A stretch of 21,663 bases of DNA from Candidatus Falkowbacteria bacterium RIFOXYC2_FULL_47_12 (GCA_001778285.1 MFGL01000005.1:16551-38213), one strand, 5' to 3'. Positions 1-7,042 are shown, numbered from the stretch's first letter. Translations and numbers: made by a program. The notes: generated by a model from the letters alone, not told the origin.

Positions 1-1
1 G

Positions 2-337
2 AAAAACTTGACGGTGTCCGCAACGCTTCCGGACGGCGTGAAGTGGGAAAATGTTTCTGTCGCCGGTGTCGGCGCGGTTTCCTACGACAGCGGCAACAAA
101 ACGGTGACGTGGATGGCGCCGGTCGTGGGCAGTCTAGATCAGCCTGCGTTGCTCCGGTTCGCCGTGAGTCTGATACCGGCAGCGGGCGATCGCGGCAAAA
201 TCATTACCGTTCTCAATCAAACTGATTTCAGCGCAACGGATGCGGCAACGGGCGGCGTCATTACCGCCGCGGTCAAACCGAAGACAACGAATTTGGAAGA
301 TGATTCAGCCGGACATGGCCAAGGGCAGGCACAGTAA
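2..337 (+). CDS. C-terminal end of a DUF11-like exported surface protein (5' partial)
   Basis: The reading frame is open from the first bases and stops at TAA 335-337, so only about 111 C-terminal residues are present; the TTG at 8 is unlikely to be the true start. The sequence has the beta-sandwich pattern of DUF11/conserved-repeat domains found in bacterial surface proteins: an ATLPDGVKW strand near the beginning, then a YDSGNKTVTWMAP segment, an RFAVSLIP strand, an NQTDFSATDAATGG segment and a closing KTTNLED. It ends in a short hydrophilic Gly/Gln tail with no LPXTG motif and no C-terminal membrane anchor. It was probably one of several tandem Ig-like repeats in a large extracellular protein. 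The family call rests on pattern resemblance; the specific function is unknown. Confidence 0.6.
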   Translation, partial: KNLTVSATLPDGVKWENVSVAGVGAVSYDSGNKTVTWMAPVVGSLDQPALLRFAVSLIPAAGDRGKIITVLNQTDFSATDAATGGVITAAVKPKTTNLEDDSAGHGQGQAQ

Positions 338-341
338 AAAT

Positions 342-371
342 TAGACATTCATTTTGGTTGTGTGGTATACT
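342..371 (+). promoter_or_regulatory. Sigma-70-type promoter for the ligase/TPR gene
   Basis: TAGACA (342-347) lies 18 bp before TATACT (366-371), with an extended -10 TGG at 363-365. The expected start near 378 gives a leader of about 24 nt before the ATG at 402. The leader has no Shine-Dalgarno motif. The same TGTGGTATA block recurs in the promoter at 16988-17017. Confidence 0.6.
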
Positions 372-401
372 GACCACTGTCATCATCATTAATATTGTTT
401 T

Positions 402-2852
402 ATGGCAAAATTTTTTTCGTCATCTTCACCGGAAAAATTTTTTTTGGTGAAATGTTGCGATGCGCTCATTACAACGAGCATCACCTTGATATTTTTTTTA
501 GTGCCGCCTTTTTTTACCGGTTTGGCCGTGCAGGGGTTTGTTTTTGAAAAAGTCGTCTTGTTTTATTTGCTGGCGCTGATAGCGTTAGTCGCCTGGGTTA
601 CCAAGGGCGTGGCCCGGGGGGAGTTAAAAGTCATACGCACTCCGCTTGACCTGCCGATTTTTGGTTTGGCAGTCATATTGTTAATTTCATCGCTTTTTTC
701 CGTTGATATGCTCTCCAGTTTTATCGGCGTTTCCGGTTCGGCTACTAAAACATTTATTGCTTTTTTAGTGTATGTTACCTTCTATTACCTTGTTATCAAC
801 AACATAACCGAGCGGCGTATCAGGATATTCGCCTGGTCTTTGGCGCTGAGCGCGGTCATGATTATTGCTTACGCCGCCCTGCAGATCTCGGGCATTTTTG
901 TCCTGCCTTTTTCTCTCACGCGGGTCACCTCGTTTAACCCCATCGGCAGCTCTTCCAGCTTAGGCGTGTATATTGCGGCGGTTTTGCCCCTGCTTGCCGT
1001 GTTCATTCCGGCAGTGATGTACGGCGAGGGCAAGAGTTTTTTACAAAAAATTATTGTTATTTTACTCAAAGCACTATTGAGCATCGCCGTGCTGGCAGGG
1101 CTTTTCATACTTTTTTTGTTAAACAAGTTTGTTTTTTGGCCCATAGCCGTTATCGGCATCGTGATAGTACTCATATTTATTCTTTCAAAAATAGTGACAT
1201 TGAAGCAAGCCGATTCAGTGCTGCCGGTCGTTGTTTTTTTGGTTTTGATTATTTTTTTGGTTGGCGGCAATTTTAATTTGGTAACAGCGCAATTGCCGAC
1301 CGAAGTCAGCCTGACGCGTTCGCTGTCATGGAATATCGCCAAAGAAAGCCTCAAACACGATCCGCTTTTTGGCAGCGGCCCGGCGACATTTGACTACGCG
1401 TTCGTGAAATATCGCGGATCGGGATTTAATATCAGTGAGCTATGGAATGTCCGCTTTGATACGGCGCAGGGAGTCGGCTTTGAGCTTTTAGCTACCGTCG
1501 GTGCCCTGGGATTGTTTTGCATGTTCGTGATAGCTCTCATTGTTGTGAGCATTGCTTTTATCTATTTAACCAAATCAAAAGCCCAGGAACACAAAACGCT
1601 CCTTTTGGGAATATTTTCGGCGCTGATAATTCTAGTTTTAAACGCGTTATTTTTAACCGTTTCCGGCACCATAATTTTATGCATTATTTTATATGGCAGT
1701 TTTGCGCTCGCACTCATTATTACGGGGTATCCGGAAAAATTTAAAGAGGTGAGTCTTTCGTTTCGCTCCTCTCCCCAGTACGCTCTCGCGCTCTCCTCGC
1801 TCTTTTTACTCGTGAGCGCCGGCGTGGTAATACTTTTTACGAGTGGTTTCAAAACTTACTTGGCAGATGTTTACGCCTACCGGGCCGTACAGAGCGCTGA
1901 TAGTAAAAACGCCGTTGATTATCTTAATCGCGCTATCGCCACCGCCGACTATCAGGATCAGTACTACCTGCAGCTCTCACGTCTTTATATGAATTTAGCC
2001 AATCAGGAGGCGCAGAAAGGCGGTGCGGCTGACGCTACGGCCGTTCAGAATTATTTAAGTTTGGCAATTACCGCCGGCAAGCGCGCTGTTGACTTGGCGC
2101 CCAGCAGCGCCGTAAATAAAGAGTCATTGGCACTGCTCTATGAAAACGCGGCCGCTTACAATGTGAGCGGCGCGCTGGAGTGGGCTGAAAAGTACTATAC
2201 CGAAATTACCGCGCTTGAGCCGGACAATCCCTCGGCATACGTTCGTCTGGCGCTCATTAATATGGCGTACGCCAACAAAGAGAGCGCTGATACGGAGAAG
2301 AAACACTTCTACGATGAGGCTCTTAAATTTTATCAAAAAGCCATTGAGGAAAAATCAAACCTAACTCCAGCTTACTACGGCATCGCTATTGTTTACGAAC
2401 GACGCAATGATTACGCCAAAGCCATTGAGCAACTTTCACAGGCCGTTGGTTTTGAGCCGACAAATTTGGATTATCGTTTTGAACTGGGCAGGATGTTTTT
2501 TAACCGCGGCATTTCGGCGGGTGGTTTAAACCAGCAGCAATCAGACGATATTACCGCAGCTTCGGGAGAAGCGAACGCTGTTGACACGGGCACGCTCAGC
2601 GTCAACGAGGGCGAGGGCGGTACGGCTCCCGCTGCGGTAGCCGACAACCAGGATGTGCAATCGGCACGCCGAATTTTTGAAAATATTTTGCAGGCAAGTC
2701 CCAATCATGCAAATGCCATGTACAGTCTGGCGCTCATTGCCGAGGCGAATGGGGATAAGGCCGCGGCGCGCAGTTATTATGAGCGTTTGCTCAATATCGT
2801 ATCTGACCAGCCGACTAAAGACGCCATTTTGGCAAAATTGCGGGCATTGTAA
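402..2852 (+). CDS. O-antigen ligase/polymerase-like membrane protein fused to TPR repeats
   Basis: This 816-residue protein has two parts. Residues about 20-480 are a polytopic membrane domain with many strongly hydrophobic segments. Within it lies the Wzy_C/WaaL-type signature around residues 309-330 (SWNIAKESLKHDPLFGSGPA), the conserved region of O-antigen ligases and polymerases. Residues about 485-816 are soluble and helical with TPR-like repeats, including A-Y/L-Y patterns such as YYGIAIVYERRNDYAKAIEQ, interrupted by a low-complexity acidic/Ala-Gly linker (about residues 710-750). In this family the membrane part transfers or polymerises lipid-linked glycans at the outer face of the membrane, and the TPR tail is expected to bind partners. 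ATG 402 is chosen because it follows the promoter and opens the first hydrophobic region. Acceptor and glycan are unknown; it could also be a protein O-oligosaccharyltransferase. Confidence 0.8.
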   Translation: MAKFFSSSSPEKFFLVKCCDALITTSITLIFFLVPPFFTGLAVQGFVFEKVVLFYLLALIALVAWVTKGVARGELKVIRTPLDLPIFGLAVILLISSLFSVDMLSSFIGVSGSATKTFIAFLVYVTFYYLVINNITERRIRIFAWSLALSAVMIIAYAALQISGIFVLPFSLTRVTSFNPIGSSSSLGVYIAAVLPLLAVFIPAVMYGEGKSFLQKIIVILLKALLSIAVLAGLFILFLLNKFVFWPIAVIGIVIVLIFILSKIVTLKQADSVLPVVVFLVLIIFLVGGNFNLVTAQLPTEVSLTRSLSWNIAKESLKHDPLFGSGPATFDYAFVKYRGSGFNISELWNVRFDTAQGVGFELLATVGALGLFCMFVIALIVVSIAFIYLTKSKAQEHKTLLLGIFSALIILVLNALFLTVSGTIILCIILYGSFALALIITGYPEKFKEVSLSFRSSPQYALALSSLFLLVSAGVVILFTSGFKTYLADVYAYRAVQSADSKNAVDYLNRAIATADYQDQYYLQLSRLYMNLANQEAQKGGAADATAVQNYLSLAITAGKRAVDLAPSSAVNKESLALLYENAAAYNVSGALEWAEKYYTEITALEPDNPSAYVRLALINMAYANKESADTEKKHFYDEALKFYQKAIEEKSNLTPAYYGIAIVYERRNDYAKAIEQLSQAVGFEPTNLDYRFELGRMFFNRGISAGGLNQQQSDDITAASGEANAVDTGTLSVNEGEGGTAPAAVADNQDVQSARRIFENILQASPNHANAMYSLALIAEANGDKAAARSYYERLLNIVSDQPTKDAILAKLRAL

Positions 2853-2898
2853 CGTCCACCCCTAATCTCTCCCCCAAATTATGGGTAGGGGACGGGGG

Positions 2899-2927
2899 TT
2901 GACATAATTTCACACACCCTATATAAT
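2899..2927 (+). promoter_or_regulatory. Consensus sigma-70 promoter of the infA-rpsI operon
   Basis: A perfect TTGACA (2899-2904), a 17-bp spacer and a perfect TATAAT (2922-2927). The start site is expected near 2934. G-rich DNA (GGG, GGGG and GGGGG runs, 2883-2898) abuts the -35 box. CCCCTA (2859-2864) can pair with TAGGGG (2886-2891), but no T-run follows, so this is not called as a terminator for the upstream gene. Confidence 0.85.
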
Positions 2928-2933
2928 TACGGT

Positions 2934-3026
2934 GCATTTATTACAAATAAGCTTTATTAAGAGCACACCGGAAGAATTCTTCCCTCTTTTGGTAGGGGGA
3001 TAGAATTTTTTTACTTATATTTTTGA
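2934..3026 (+). promoter_or_regulatory. Leader of the ribosomal-protein operon, with a 14-bp palindrome
   Basis: About 93 nt of untranslated leader separate the expected transcription start from the infA ATG. It holds the perfect palindrome GGAAGAATTCTTCC (2970-2983). A second weak pairing is possible between TCCCT (2981-2985) and the AGGGG run at 2994-2998. Many ribosomal operons carry leader structures bound by one of their own proteins; S4, encoded downstream, is the usual repressor of the alpha operon. No match to a known leader motif was recognised, so regulation is inferred only. Confidence 0.35.
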
Positions 3027-3287
3027 ATGTCAAAAAAGCGTAATCGAAATCAAGAGCCGCAGGCGGCTGTCGCCAACGCCAAAGATTTCATTGAAGCCCA
3101 AGGAGAAGTTTTGGAGCTTAAACCAGGAGCGACGTTTGTCGTACGGCTGGACAGCGGGCATGAAATTTTGTGCCACCTCTCCGGCAAGATGCGCATGTTT
3201 AAGATAAAAATTTTGCCCGGTGACCGGGTAAAGATCGCCATGAGTCCGTACGATTTGACCAAGGGGCGAATTACGTACCGATTGTAA
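3027..3287 (+). CDS. infA: Translation initiation factor IF-1
   Basis: This 86-residue protein is a single S1/OB fold that binds the ribosomal A site during initiation. Recognisable IF-1 features are QGEVLELKPGATFVVRLDSG, then the invariant HLSGKMR, the ILPGDRV strand and the C-terminal SPYDLTKGRITYR. It is longer than the usual 70-73 residues because of a basic, polar N-terminal extension of about 14 residues. It is the first gene of the operon. The ATG at 3027 has an A/T-rich upstream region without a Shine-Dalgarno motif. Placing infA directly before rpmJ and rpsM is the common bacterial order. Confidence 0.96.
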   Translation: MSKKRNRNQEPQAAVANAKDFIEAQGEVLELKPGATFVVRLDSGHEILCHLSGKMRMFKIKILPGDRVKIAMSPYDLTKGRITYRL

Positions 3288-3316
3288 TTTTGTTCGTCGC
3301 GGCAAAGTCATTCGCA

Positions 3317-3351
3317 ATTCGTAGATTAGCATTTCATTCGTAGATTAGCAT
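3317..3351 (+). repeat. Tandem 16-nt intergenic repeat (ATTCGTA family)
   Basis: ATTCGTAGATTAGCAT occurs at 3317-3332 and again, perfectly, at 3336-3351 (19-nt period) in the gap between infA and rpmJ. The ATTCGTA core recurs before the flippase gene at 7139-7171. Confidence 0.8.
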
Positions 3352-3361
3352 CATAATCGTT

Positions 3362-3475
3362 ATGAAAGTTCAATCATCCGTCAAACCAATGTGCAAAGAT
3401 TGCCGCGTCGTCCGCCGGAAGGGGCGCCTTCGCGTGATATGCAAAACGCCAAAGCACAAACAGCGGCAAGGGTAG
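3362..3475 (+). CDS. rpmJ: Ribosomal protein L36 (bL36)
   Basis: A 37-residue protein starting MKVQSSVKPMCKDCRVVRRK and ending in a basic CKTPKHKQRQG tail. Cys11, Cys14, Cys27 and His32 form the C3H zinc site of the zinc-binding bL36 form, so this is the metal-dependent version. The length matches the family exactly. It lies 74 nt after infA and 30 nt before rpsM, its usual place. There is no Shine-Dalgarno sequence before ATG 3362. Confidence 0.95.
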   Translation: MKVQSSVKPMCKDCRVVRRKGRLRVICKTPKHKQRQG

Positions 3476-3505
3476 TTTAAAATTTTTAATTCATCATGCA
3501 TCGTT

Positions 3506-3898
3506 ATGGCCGTACGCATTGCCGGTACAACTATTCCCAATGAAAAACGGGTTGAGATAGCGCTCACCTATATTTTTGGCATCGGTTTATCCACGTCAAA
3601 AAAGATTTTGGCGCAGACGGGCGTTAATCCCGACGCGCGGGTGAAAGATTTGGACGAAGAAGCGGTTAATAAACTGCGCGTCGTCATTGAAAAACAGCAC
3701 CGCGTTGAGGGCGACCTGCGCCGCGATATTATGGCAAACATCAAACGGCTGAAAGAAATCGGCTGTTACCGCGGCCTGCGCCACACGAAAGGTTTGCCTG
3801 TCCGCGGCCAGCGCACCAAGACAAATTCGCGCACCGTGCGCGGCAACGTGCGCAAAACCGCCACCAGCGGCAAGAAGTTATCGTCACAAAAGACTTAA
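3506..3898 (+). CDS. rpsM: Ribosomal protein S13 (uS13)
   Basis: This 130-residue protein binds the head of the 30S subunit and contacts the P-site tRNA and the 50S bridge. It opens with the family start MAVRIAGTTIPNEKRVEIAL, followed by TYIFGIGLSTSKKIL, the helical RRDIMANIKRLKEIGCYRGLRH region and the GLPVRGQRTKTNSRT loop. A long basic tail ends the protein, as in other S13 proteins. It sits 30 nt downstream of rpmJ and 27 nt before the chosen rpsK start. The leader before ATG 3506 has no recognisable Shine-Dalgarno sequence. Confidence 0.97.
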   Translation: MAVRIAGTTIPNEKRVEIALTYIFGIGLSTSKKILAQTGVNPDARVKDLDEEAVNKLRVVIEKQHRVEGDLRRDIMANIKRLKEIGCYRGLRHTKGLPVRGQRTKTNSRTVRGNVRKTATSGKKLSSQKT

Positions 3899-3925
3899 TT
3901 TTGTAAATTATTGAGTTTACCCGCC

Positions 3926-4414
3926 ATGACAGAAGAGCAAACAAACGAAATGACACCGCAAATTTCAGAGACAACTGAAGAAGGTGTCGCTGTGCCGGAC
4001 AAAGAAAAAAAAGCAACCAAGATTTCGCTGGCCAAAGGAAAGAAAAAAAAGAAAAAAGAACGGCGCAACGTCGGCAGCGGCTGCGCATACGTCAGTGCCA
4101 GCTACAACAACACGATTGTAAGTTTGACCGATCAGAAGGGGGATGTTATCTCCTGGGCGTCGGCCGGCTCCTGCGGTTTCCGGGGCCCGAAAAAATCAAC
4201 GCCATATGCCGCGCAGGTCATTGTCAAAGCCGCCGTTGATAAAGCCAAAGCTCAGGGACTTATCGAAGTAAATGTTTTTGTGAAGGGCGTGGGCACCGGC
4301 CGTGAGTCGGCCGTACGCGCGCTGAACGCCAACGGGCTCAATATTATTTCCATAAAAGACATGACGCCGATTCCGCACAACGGCTGCCGGCCGCGCAAGC
4401 CGCGCCGTATTTAA
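3926..4414 (+). CDS. rpsK: Ribosomal protein S11 (uS11) with a Lys/Glu-rich N-terminal extension
   Basis: The 30S platform protein next to the E site and mRNA exit. ATG 3926 is preferred over the in-frame TTG at 3911, giving 162 residues. The conserved core starts around residue 50 (CAYVSASYNNTIVSLTD) and runs through WASAGSCGFRGPKKSTPYAA and VKGVGTGRESAVRAL to the family C-terminus DMTPIPHNGCRPRKPRR. Bacterial S11 is usually about 125-130 residues; the excess is a charged N-terminal tail, first acidic and then strongly basic (KGKKKKKKERR), encoded by A-runs around 4039-4058. The tail is probably disordered and may touch rRNA. rpsD follows after 9 nt. Confidence 0.96.
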   Translation: MTEEQTNEMTPQISETTEEGVAVPDKEKKATKISLAKGKKKKKKERRNVGSGCAYVSASYNNTIVSLTDQKGDVISWASAGSCGFRGPKKSTPYAAQVIVKAAVDKAKAQGLIEVNVFVKGVGTGRESAVRALNANGLNIISIKDMTPIPHNGCRPRKPRRI

Positions 4415-4423
4415 CATACTTGT

Positions 4424-5032
4424 ATGAAACGATACCGTTCAAAAATAGCGCGCCGTTATGGCATTCAGCTGGGCACATCGCCGAAATCCCCGACGGTGCG
4501 GCGCAACTATCCGCCGGGCATTCACGGTCCCAAGGGACACAAAAAGAAGACCGAGTACGGCGCACAGCTGGCTGAAAAGCAAAAGGCAAAAGTTATCTAC
4601 AATATTTTAACCGAGAAACAATTTCGCCTCACCTTTGTTAAAGCGGCCAAAACGACTGGCGACGTGGGCCAGAATTTGTTGTTGCGACTGGAACAGCGTC
4701 TTGATAACGTGATTTATCGGCTCAGTCTGGCCACGACCCGTCCGCAAGCGCGGCAGTTGGTTAATCATGCGCACTTTTTGGTAAACGGCAAAAAAGTCAA
4801 CATTCCTTCCGCCATTTTGCAGCCGGGGGATGTGATTACGCTGCGGCCGCACAGCGCCAAGGCAAAATATTTTCAAAAACGTTTTGCCGAAATTAGAAAA
4901 GATGCCATTCCGGGCTGGCTGTATTTGGATATTGAAAAACGTGAAGCCAAAATTTTGCACGCGCCCAAGCCGGAGAACGTCGAGCAAAACATCAGCACGC
5001 AGGCAATTGTTGAGTACTACTCGCGCCGTTAA
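4424..5032 (+). CDS. rpsD: Ribosomal protein S4 (uS4)
   Basis: A 202-residue primary 16S rRNA-binding protein that nucleates assembly of the 30S body; in many bacteria it also represses its own operon. The N-terminal region (residues about 1-45) lacks the four zinc-binding cysteines, so this is the zinc-free form. It carries the typical PGIHGPKGHKKKTEYGAQL segment. An S4-type RNA-binding domain follows at about residues 90-155 (RLEQRLDNVIYRL, RPQARQLVNHAHFLVNGKKV), and the C-terminus has PGWLYLDIEK and IVEYYSRR. Length is normal. It is 9 nt after rpsK and 42 nt before rpoA. Confidence 0.97.
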   Translation: MKRYRSKIARRYGIQLGTSPKSPTVRRNYPPGIHGPKGHKKKTEYGAQLAEKQKAKVIYNILTEKQFRLTFVKAAKTTGDVGQNLLLRLEQRLDNVIYRLSLATTRPQARQLVNHAHFLVNGKKVNIPSAILQPGDVITLRPHSAKAKYFQKRFAEIRKDAIPGWLYLDIEKREAKILHAPKPENVEQNISTQAIVEYYSRR

Positions 5033-5074
5033 GCCCGCCAATTTGCAGCCATTAAATCTACTCAAATAAATTAT

Positions 5075-5890
5075 ATGCATAAAGTAGTTTTACCTAAAAA
5101 GGTAACCTTTAGCGCCGGTGAGGCGCTACACCAGGGAAGCGTCATCGTTGAACCGTGCTTTCCCGGTTACGGCACGACGCTGGGAAACAGTCTGCGCCGC
5201 GTCCTTTTGTCATCACTGCCGGGAGCGGCGGTCGTGGGCGTGAAAATCAAAGGCGCCGACCATGAGTTTGCCGCGCTTGAGCACGTCAAAGAGGACGGTT
5301 TGGAGATTTTGTTAAATCTCAAGAAATTGCGTTTAAAAATTTTTTCCGGCGCCGCGGGCGAGGTTATCAAACTGGAACTCAAAGCCAAGGGTGAAAAAAA
5401 ACTCACCGCCAAAGATATCAGCAAAAACAGCCAAGTTGAAATCGTTAATGAAGACTTGCATATTGCCGAGATAACCGACAAGCAGGGAAGTTTTGAAGCT
5501 GAAATTTTTGTCAGTAACGGTTACGGCTACGTTTCCATTGAAAACCGTGAGGAAAATCGCGAAAAAGAAGTCGGCTACATTGAGCTTGATTCTATTTTTA
5601 CCCCAATTCAGGCAGTGCGCGTCAGCATCGAAAACGTCCGCGTTGGCCAGATGACTGATTGGGACAAACTCATCGTTGACATCACGACCGATGGCACGAT
5701 TGATTACCGCGCGGCGTTCAAAGCGGCGGTCGATATCTTGGTTGAACAGTTCAGTTTTTTGCAGGAACAAGCCGGTGGAGCGGACGAAGATGCGGCAGAA
5801 GTTAAAAAAAGCAAAAAAAAGAAAACTAAAAAATCAGAAGGAGAAGCGACAGACAGCGAGAAAGAAACAACAGAGGAAGACGGAAAATAA
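5075..5890 (+). CDS. rpoA: RNA polymerase alpha subunit lacking the C-terminal domain
   Basis: The alpha dimer is the scaffold on which beta and beta' assemble. The 271-residue product has a full alpha-NTD: YGTTLGNSLRRVLLSSLPGAAV near residue 32, then HEFAALEHVKEDG, YVSIENREENREKEVGYIELDSIFTPIQAVR, and TDGTIDYRAAFKAAVDILVEQFS ending near residue 230. After that comes only a Lys/Glu-rich tail of about 35 residues, with no helix-hairpin-helix alpha-CTD, which would normally bring the length to about 315-330. rplQ starts 12 nt after the stop, so no room exists for a frameshifted CTD. Loss of the CTD would remove UP-element binding and the surface contacted by sigma region 4 and many activators. 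Confidence 0.95.
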   Translation: MHKVVLPKKVTFSAGEALHQGSVIVEPCFPGYGTTLGNSLRRVLLSSLPGAAVVGVKIKGADHEFAALEHVKEDGLEILLNLKKLRLKIFSGAAGEVIKLELKAKGEKKLTAKDISKNSQVEIVNEDLHIAEITDKQGSFEAEIFVSNGYGYVSIENREENREKEVGYIELDSIFTPIQAVRVSIENVRVGQMTDWDKLIVDITTDGTIDYRAAFKAAVDILVEQFSFLQEQAGGADEDAAEVKKSKKKKTKKSEGEATDSEKETTEEDGK

Positions 5891-5902
5891 AATATTTTTT
5901 GT

Positions 5903-6253
5903 ATGCGCCACCGCAATACCACCAAAAAATTAGACCGGAAAAAAGGGCCGCGTGAAATGATGCTGCGCAATTTAGCGGCGAGCGTTATTATGTATGAAAA
6001 GGTAAAAACGACCGAAGCCAAAGCCAAAGTAGTCCGTTCAGTCGTTGAGCGCGCCATTACGGCGAGCAAGCAGAACAACCTGACAGCGCGCCGGAGACTG
6101 TTAGCGTTACTGCCGCAGAAAAAGGCAGTTAAAAAATTGATGGAAGTACTCAATGAAAAATACAAAGGCCGCAAGGGCGGCTACACGCGCACGGTAAAAT
6201 TAGGCACGCGGCAGGGCGACGGCGCGCGCATTGTCCAAATTGAATTGGTATAA
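5903..6253 (+). CDS. rplQ: Ribosomal protein L17 (bL17)
   Basis: A 116-residue 50S protein located near the exit tunnel. The family start MRHRNTTKKLDRKKGPREMM is followed by LRNLAASVIMYEKVKTTEAKAKVVRSVVE and a C-terminus with GGYTRTVKLGTRQGDGARI and the terminal beta strand. Length fits the short bacterial form. It lies 12 nt after rpoA, its normal neighbour, and 4 nt before rplM. ATG 5903 matches the conserved N-terminus. Upstream sequence is A/T-rich without a Shine-Dalgarno motif. Confidence 0.97.
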   Translation: MRHRNTTKKLDRKKGPREMMLRNLAASVIMYEKVKTTEAKAKVVRSVVERAITASKQNNLTARRRLLALLPQKKAVKKLMEVLNEKYKGRKGGYTRTVKLGTRQGDGARIVQIELV

Positions 6254-6257
6254 GGCT

Positions 6258-6614
6258 ATGAATAAAATAGAACGACAATTGCATACTATAGACGCGACCG
6301 GCAAGGCCATCGGCAGAATGGCGAGCGAAATCGTTATTTTATTGCGCGGCAAAAATAAACCGGAGTATCAGCCGAACATTGATGCCGGTGATACCGTCAG
6401 CGTGGTGAATATTACGCAAGCAAAATTTACCGGCGCTAAGTTTACGGATAAAATGTATTACCATTTTTCCGGCTATCCGAGCGGACTAAAAGCGATTGCG
6501 CTCAAAGATTTGTTTGCAAAAAATCCGGGAGAGGTTTTGAAAAAAGCCGTCTGGAATATGCTGCCCAAAAATAAATTGCGCGCGGTTATGATGAAGCGTC
6601 TAATTATCAAATAA
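6258..6614 (+). CDS. rplM: Ribosomal protein L13 (uL13), shortened C-terminus
   Basis: An early-assembling 50S protein. ATG 6258 is chosen because it lies just after the rplQ stop (6251-6253) and gives the usual start with HTIDATGKAIGRMASEIVIL; an AAGG (6252-6255) overlapping that stop may serve as a weak ribosome site at very short spacing. The 118-residue product contains the GKNKPEYQPNIDAGDTV core and AVWNMLPKNKLRAVMMKRL. It stops at that point, so the tail with the YAG...HPH region of the usual ~142-residue protein is missing. rpsI follows after 5 nt, the normal rplM-rpsI pairing. Confidence 0.95.
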   Translation: MNKIERQLHTIDATGKAIGRMASEIVILLRGKNKPEYQPNIDAGDTVSVVNITQAKFTGAKFTDKMYYHFSGYPSGLKAIALKDLFAKNPGEVLKKAVWNMLPKNKLRAVMMKRLIIK

Positions 6615-6619
6615 TCCGT

Positions 6620-7042
6620 ATGGCAGAAACACAAAAATCACATGAGTTCAAAGGCAGCTACATTGCGGCAATCGGACGCCGCAAGCGCGCTGCCGCGCAG
6701 GTGCGCCTCTATGCAGACGGCTCCGGTGTCATTACCGTGAACGGCCGTCCGTTCGCAGTGTACTTTCCGACCGAACTTTTGCAGCGCACCGTGCGTATGC
6801 CGCTCGTGGCAGCTGGCGTTGACGGCACCGTTGATATCTCCATCGTCGTGAAAGGCGGCGGCAAAGTCGGTCAGGCCGAAGCGGTCCGCCACGGCATTGC
6901 CCGCGCGCTTTTGGCTGAAAATAAAGACATTAAACCGGTGCTTAAAGCCGAAAAACTCCTCACGCGCGATTCCCGCCGCAAAGAGCGCAAAAAGCCTGGA
7001 TTGAAGAAAGCTCGCAAGGCACCGCAATGGAGCAAACGGTAA
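6620..7042 (+). CDS. rpsI: Ribosomal protein S9 (uS9)
   Basis: A 140-residue 30S head protein whose C-terminal tail reaches the P-site tRNA anticodon loop. It contains AAIGRRKRAAAQVRLY, then GVITVNGRPFAVYFP and VKGGGKVGQAEAVRHGIARALL, and ends with the diagnostic DSRRKERKKPGLKKARKAPQ followed by a final WSKR (usually FSKR). The N-terminus is about ten residues longer than in E. coli. It is the last gene of the operon and is followed by an intrinsic terminator 29 nt after the stop. No Shine-Dalgarno sequence precedes ATG 6620. Confidence 0.97.
   Translation: MAETQKSHEFKGSYIAAIGRRKRAAAQVRLYADGSGVITVNGRPFAVYFPTELLQRTVRMPLVAAGVDGTVDISIVVKGGGKVGQAEAVRHGIARALLAENKDIKPVLKAEKLLTRDSRRKERKKPGLKKARKAPQWSKR

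Noticed and set aside
869..1354. A 161-codon open frame on the minus strand
   Set aside because: It is antisense to the membrane domain of the ligase/TPR gene, with low-complexity composition and no promoter or recognisable domain.
2881..2900. Possible G-quadruplex upstream of the ribosomal promoter
   Set aside because: Only three well-separated G-runs (GGG, GGGG, GGGGG) are present; a fourth run needed for a standard intramolecular quadruplex is missing.
3317..3351. CRISPR-like direct repeats
   Set aside because: Only two 16-nt copies with a 3-nt gap; there are no spacers of CRISPR length and no cas genes.
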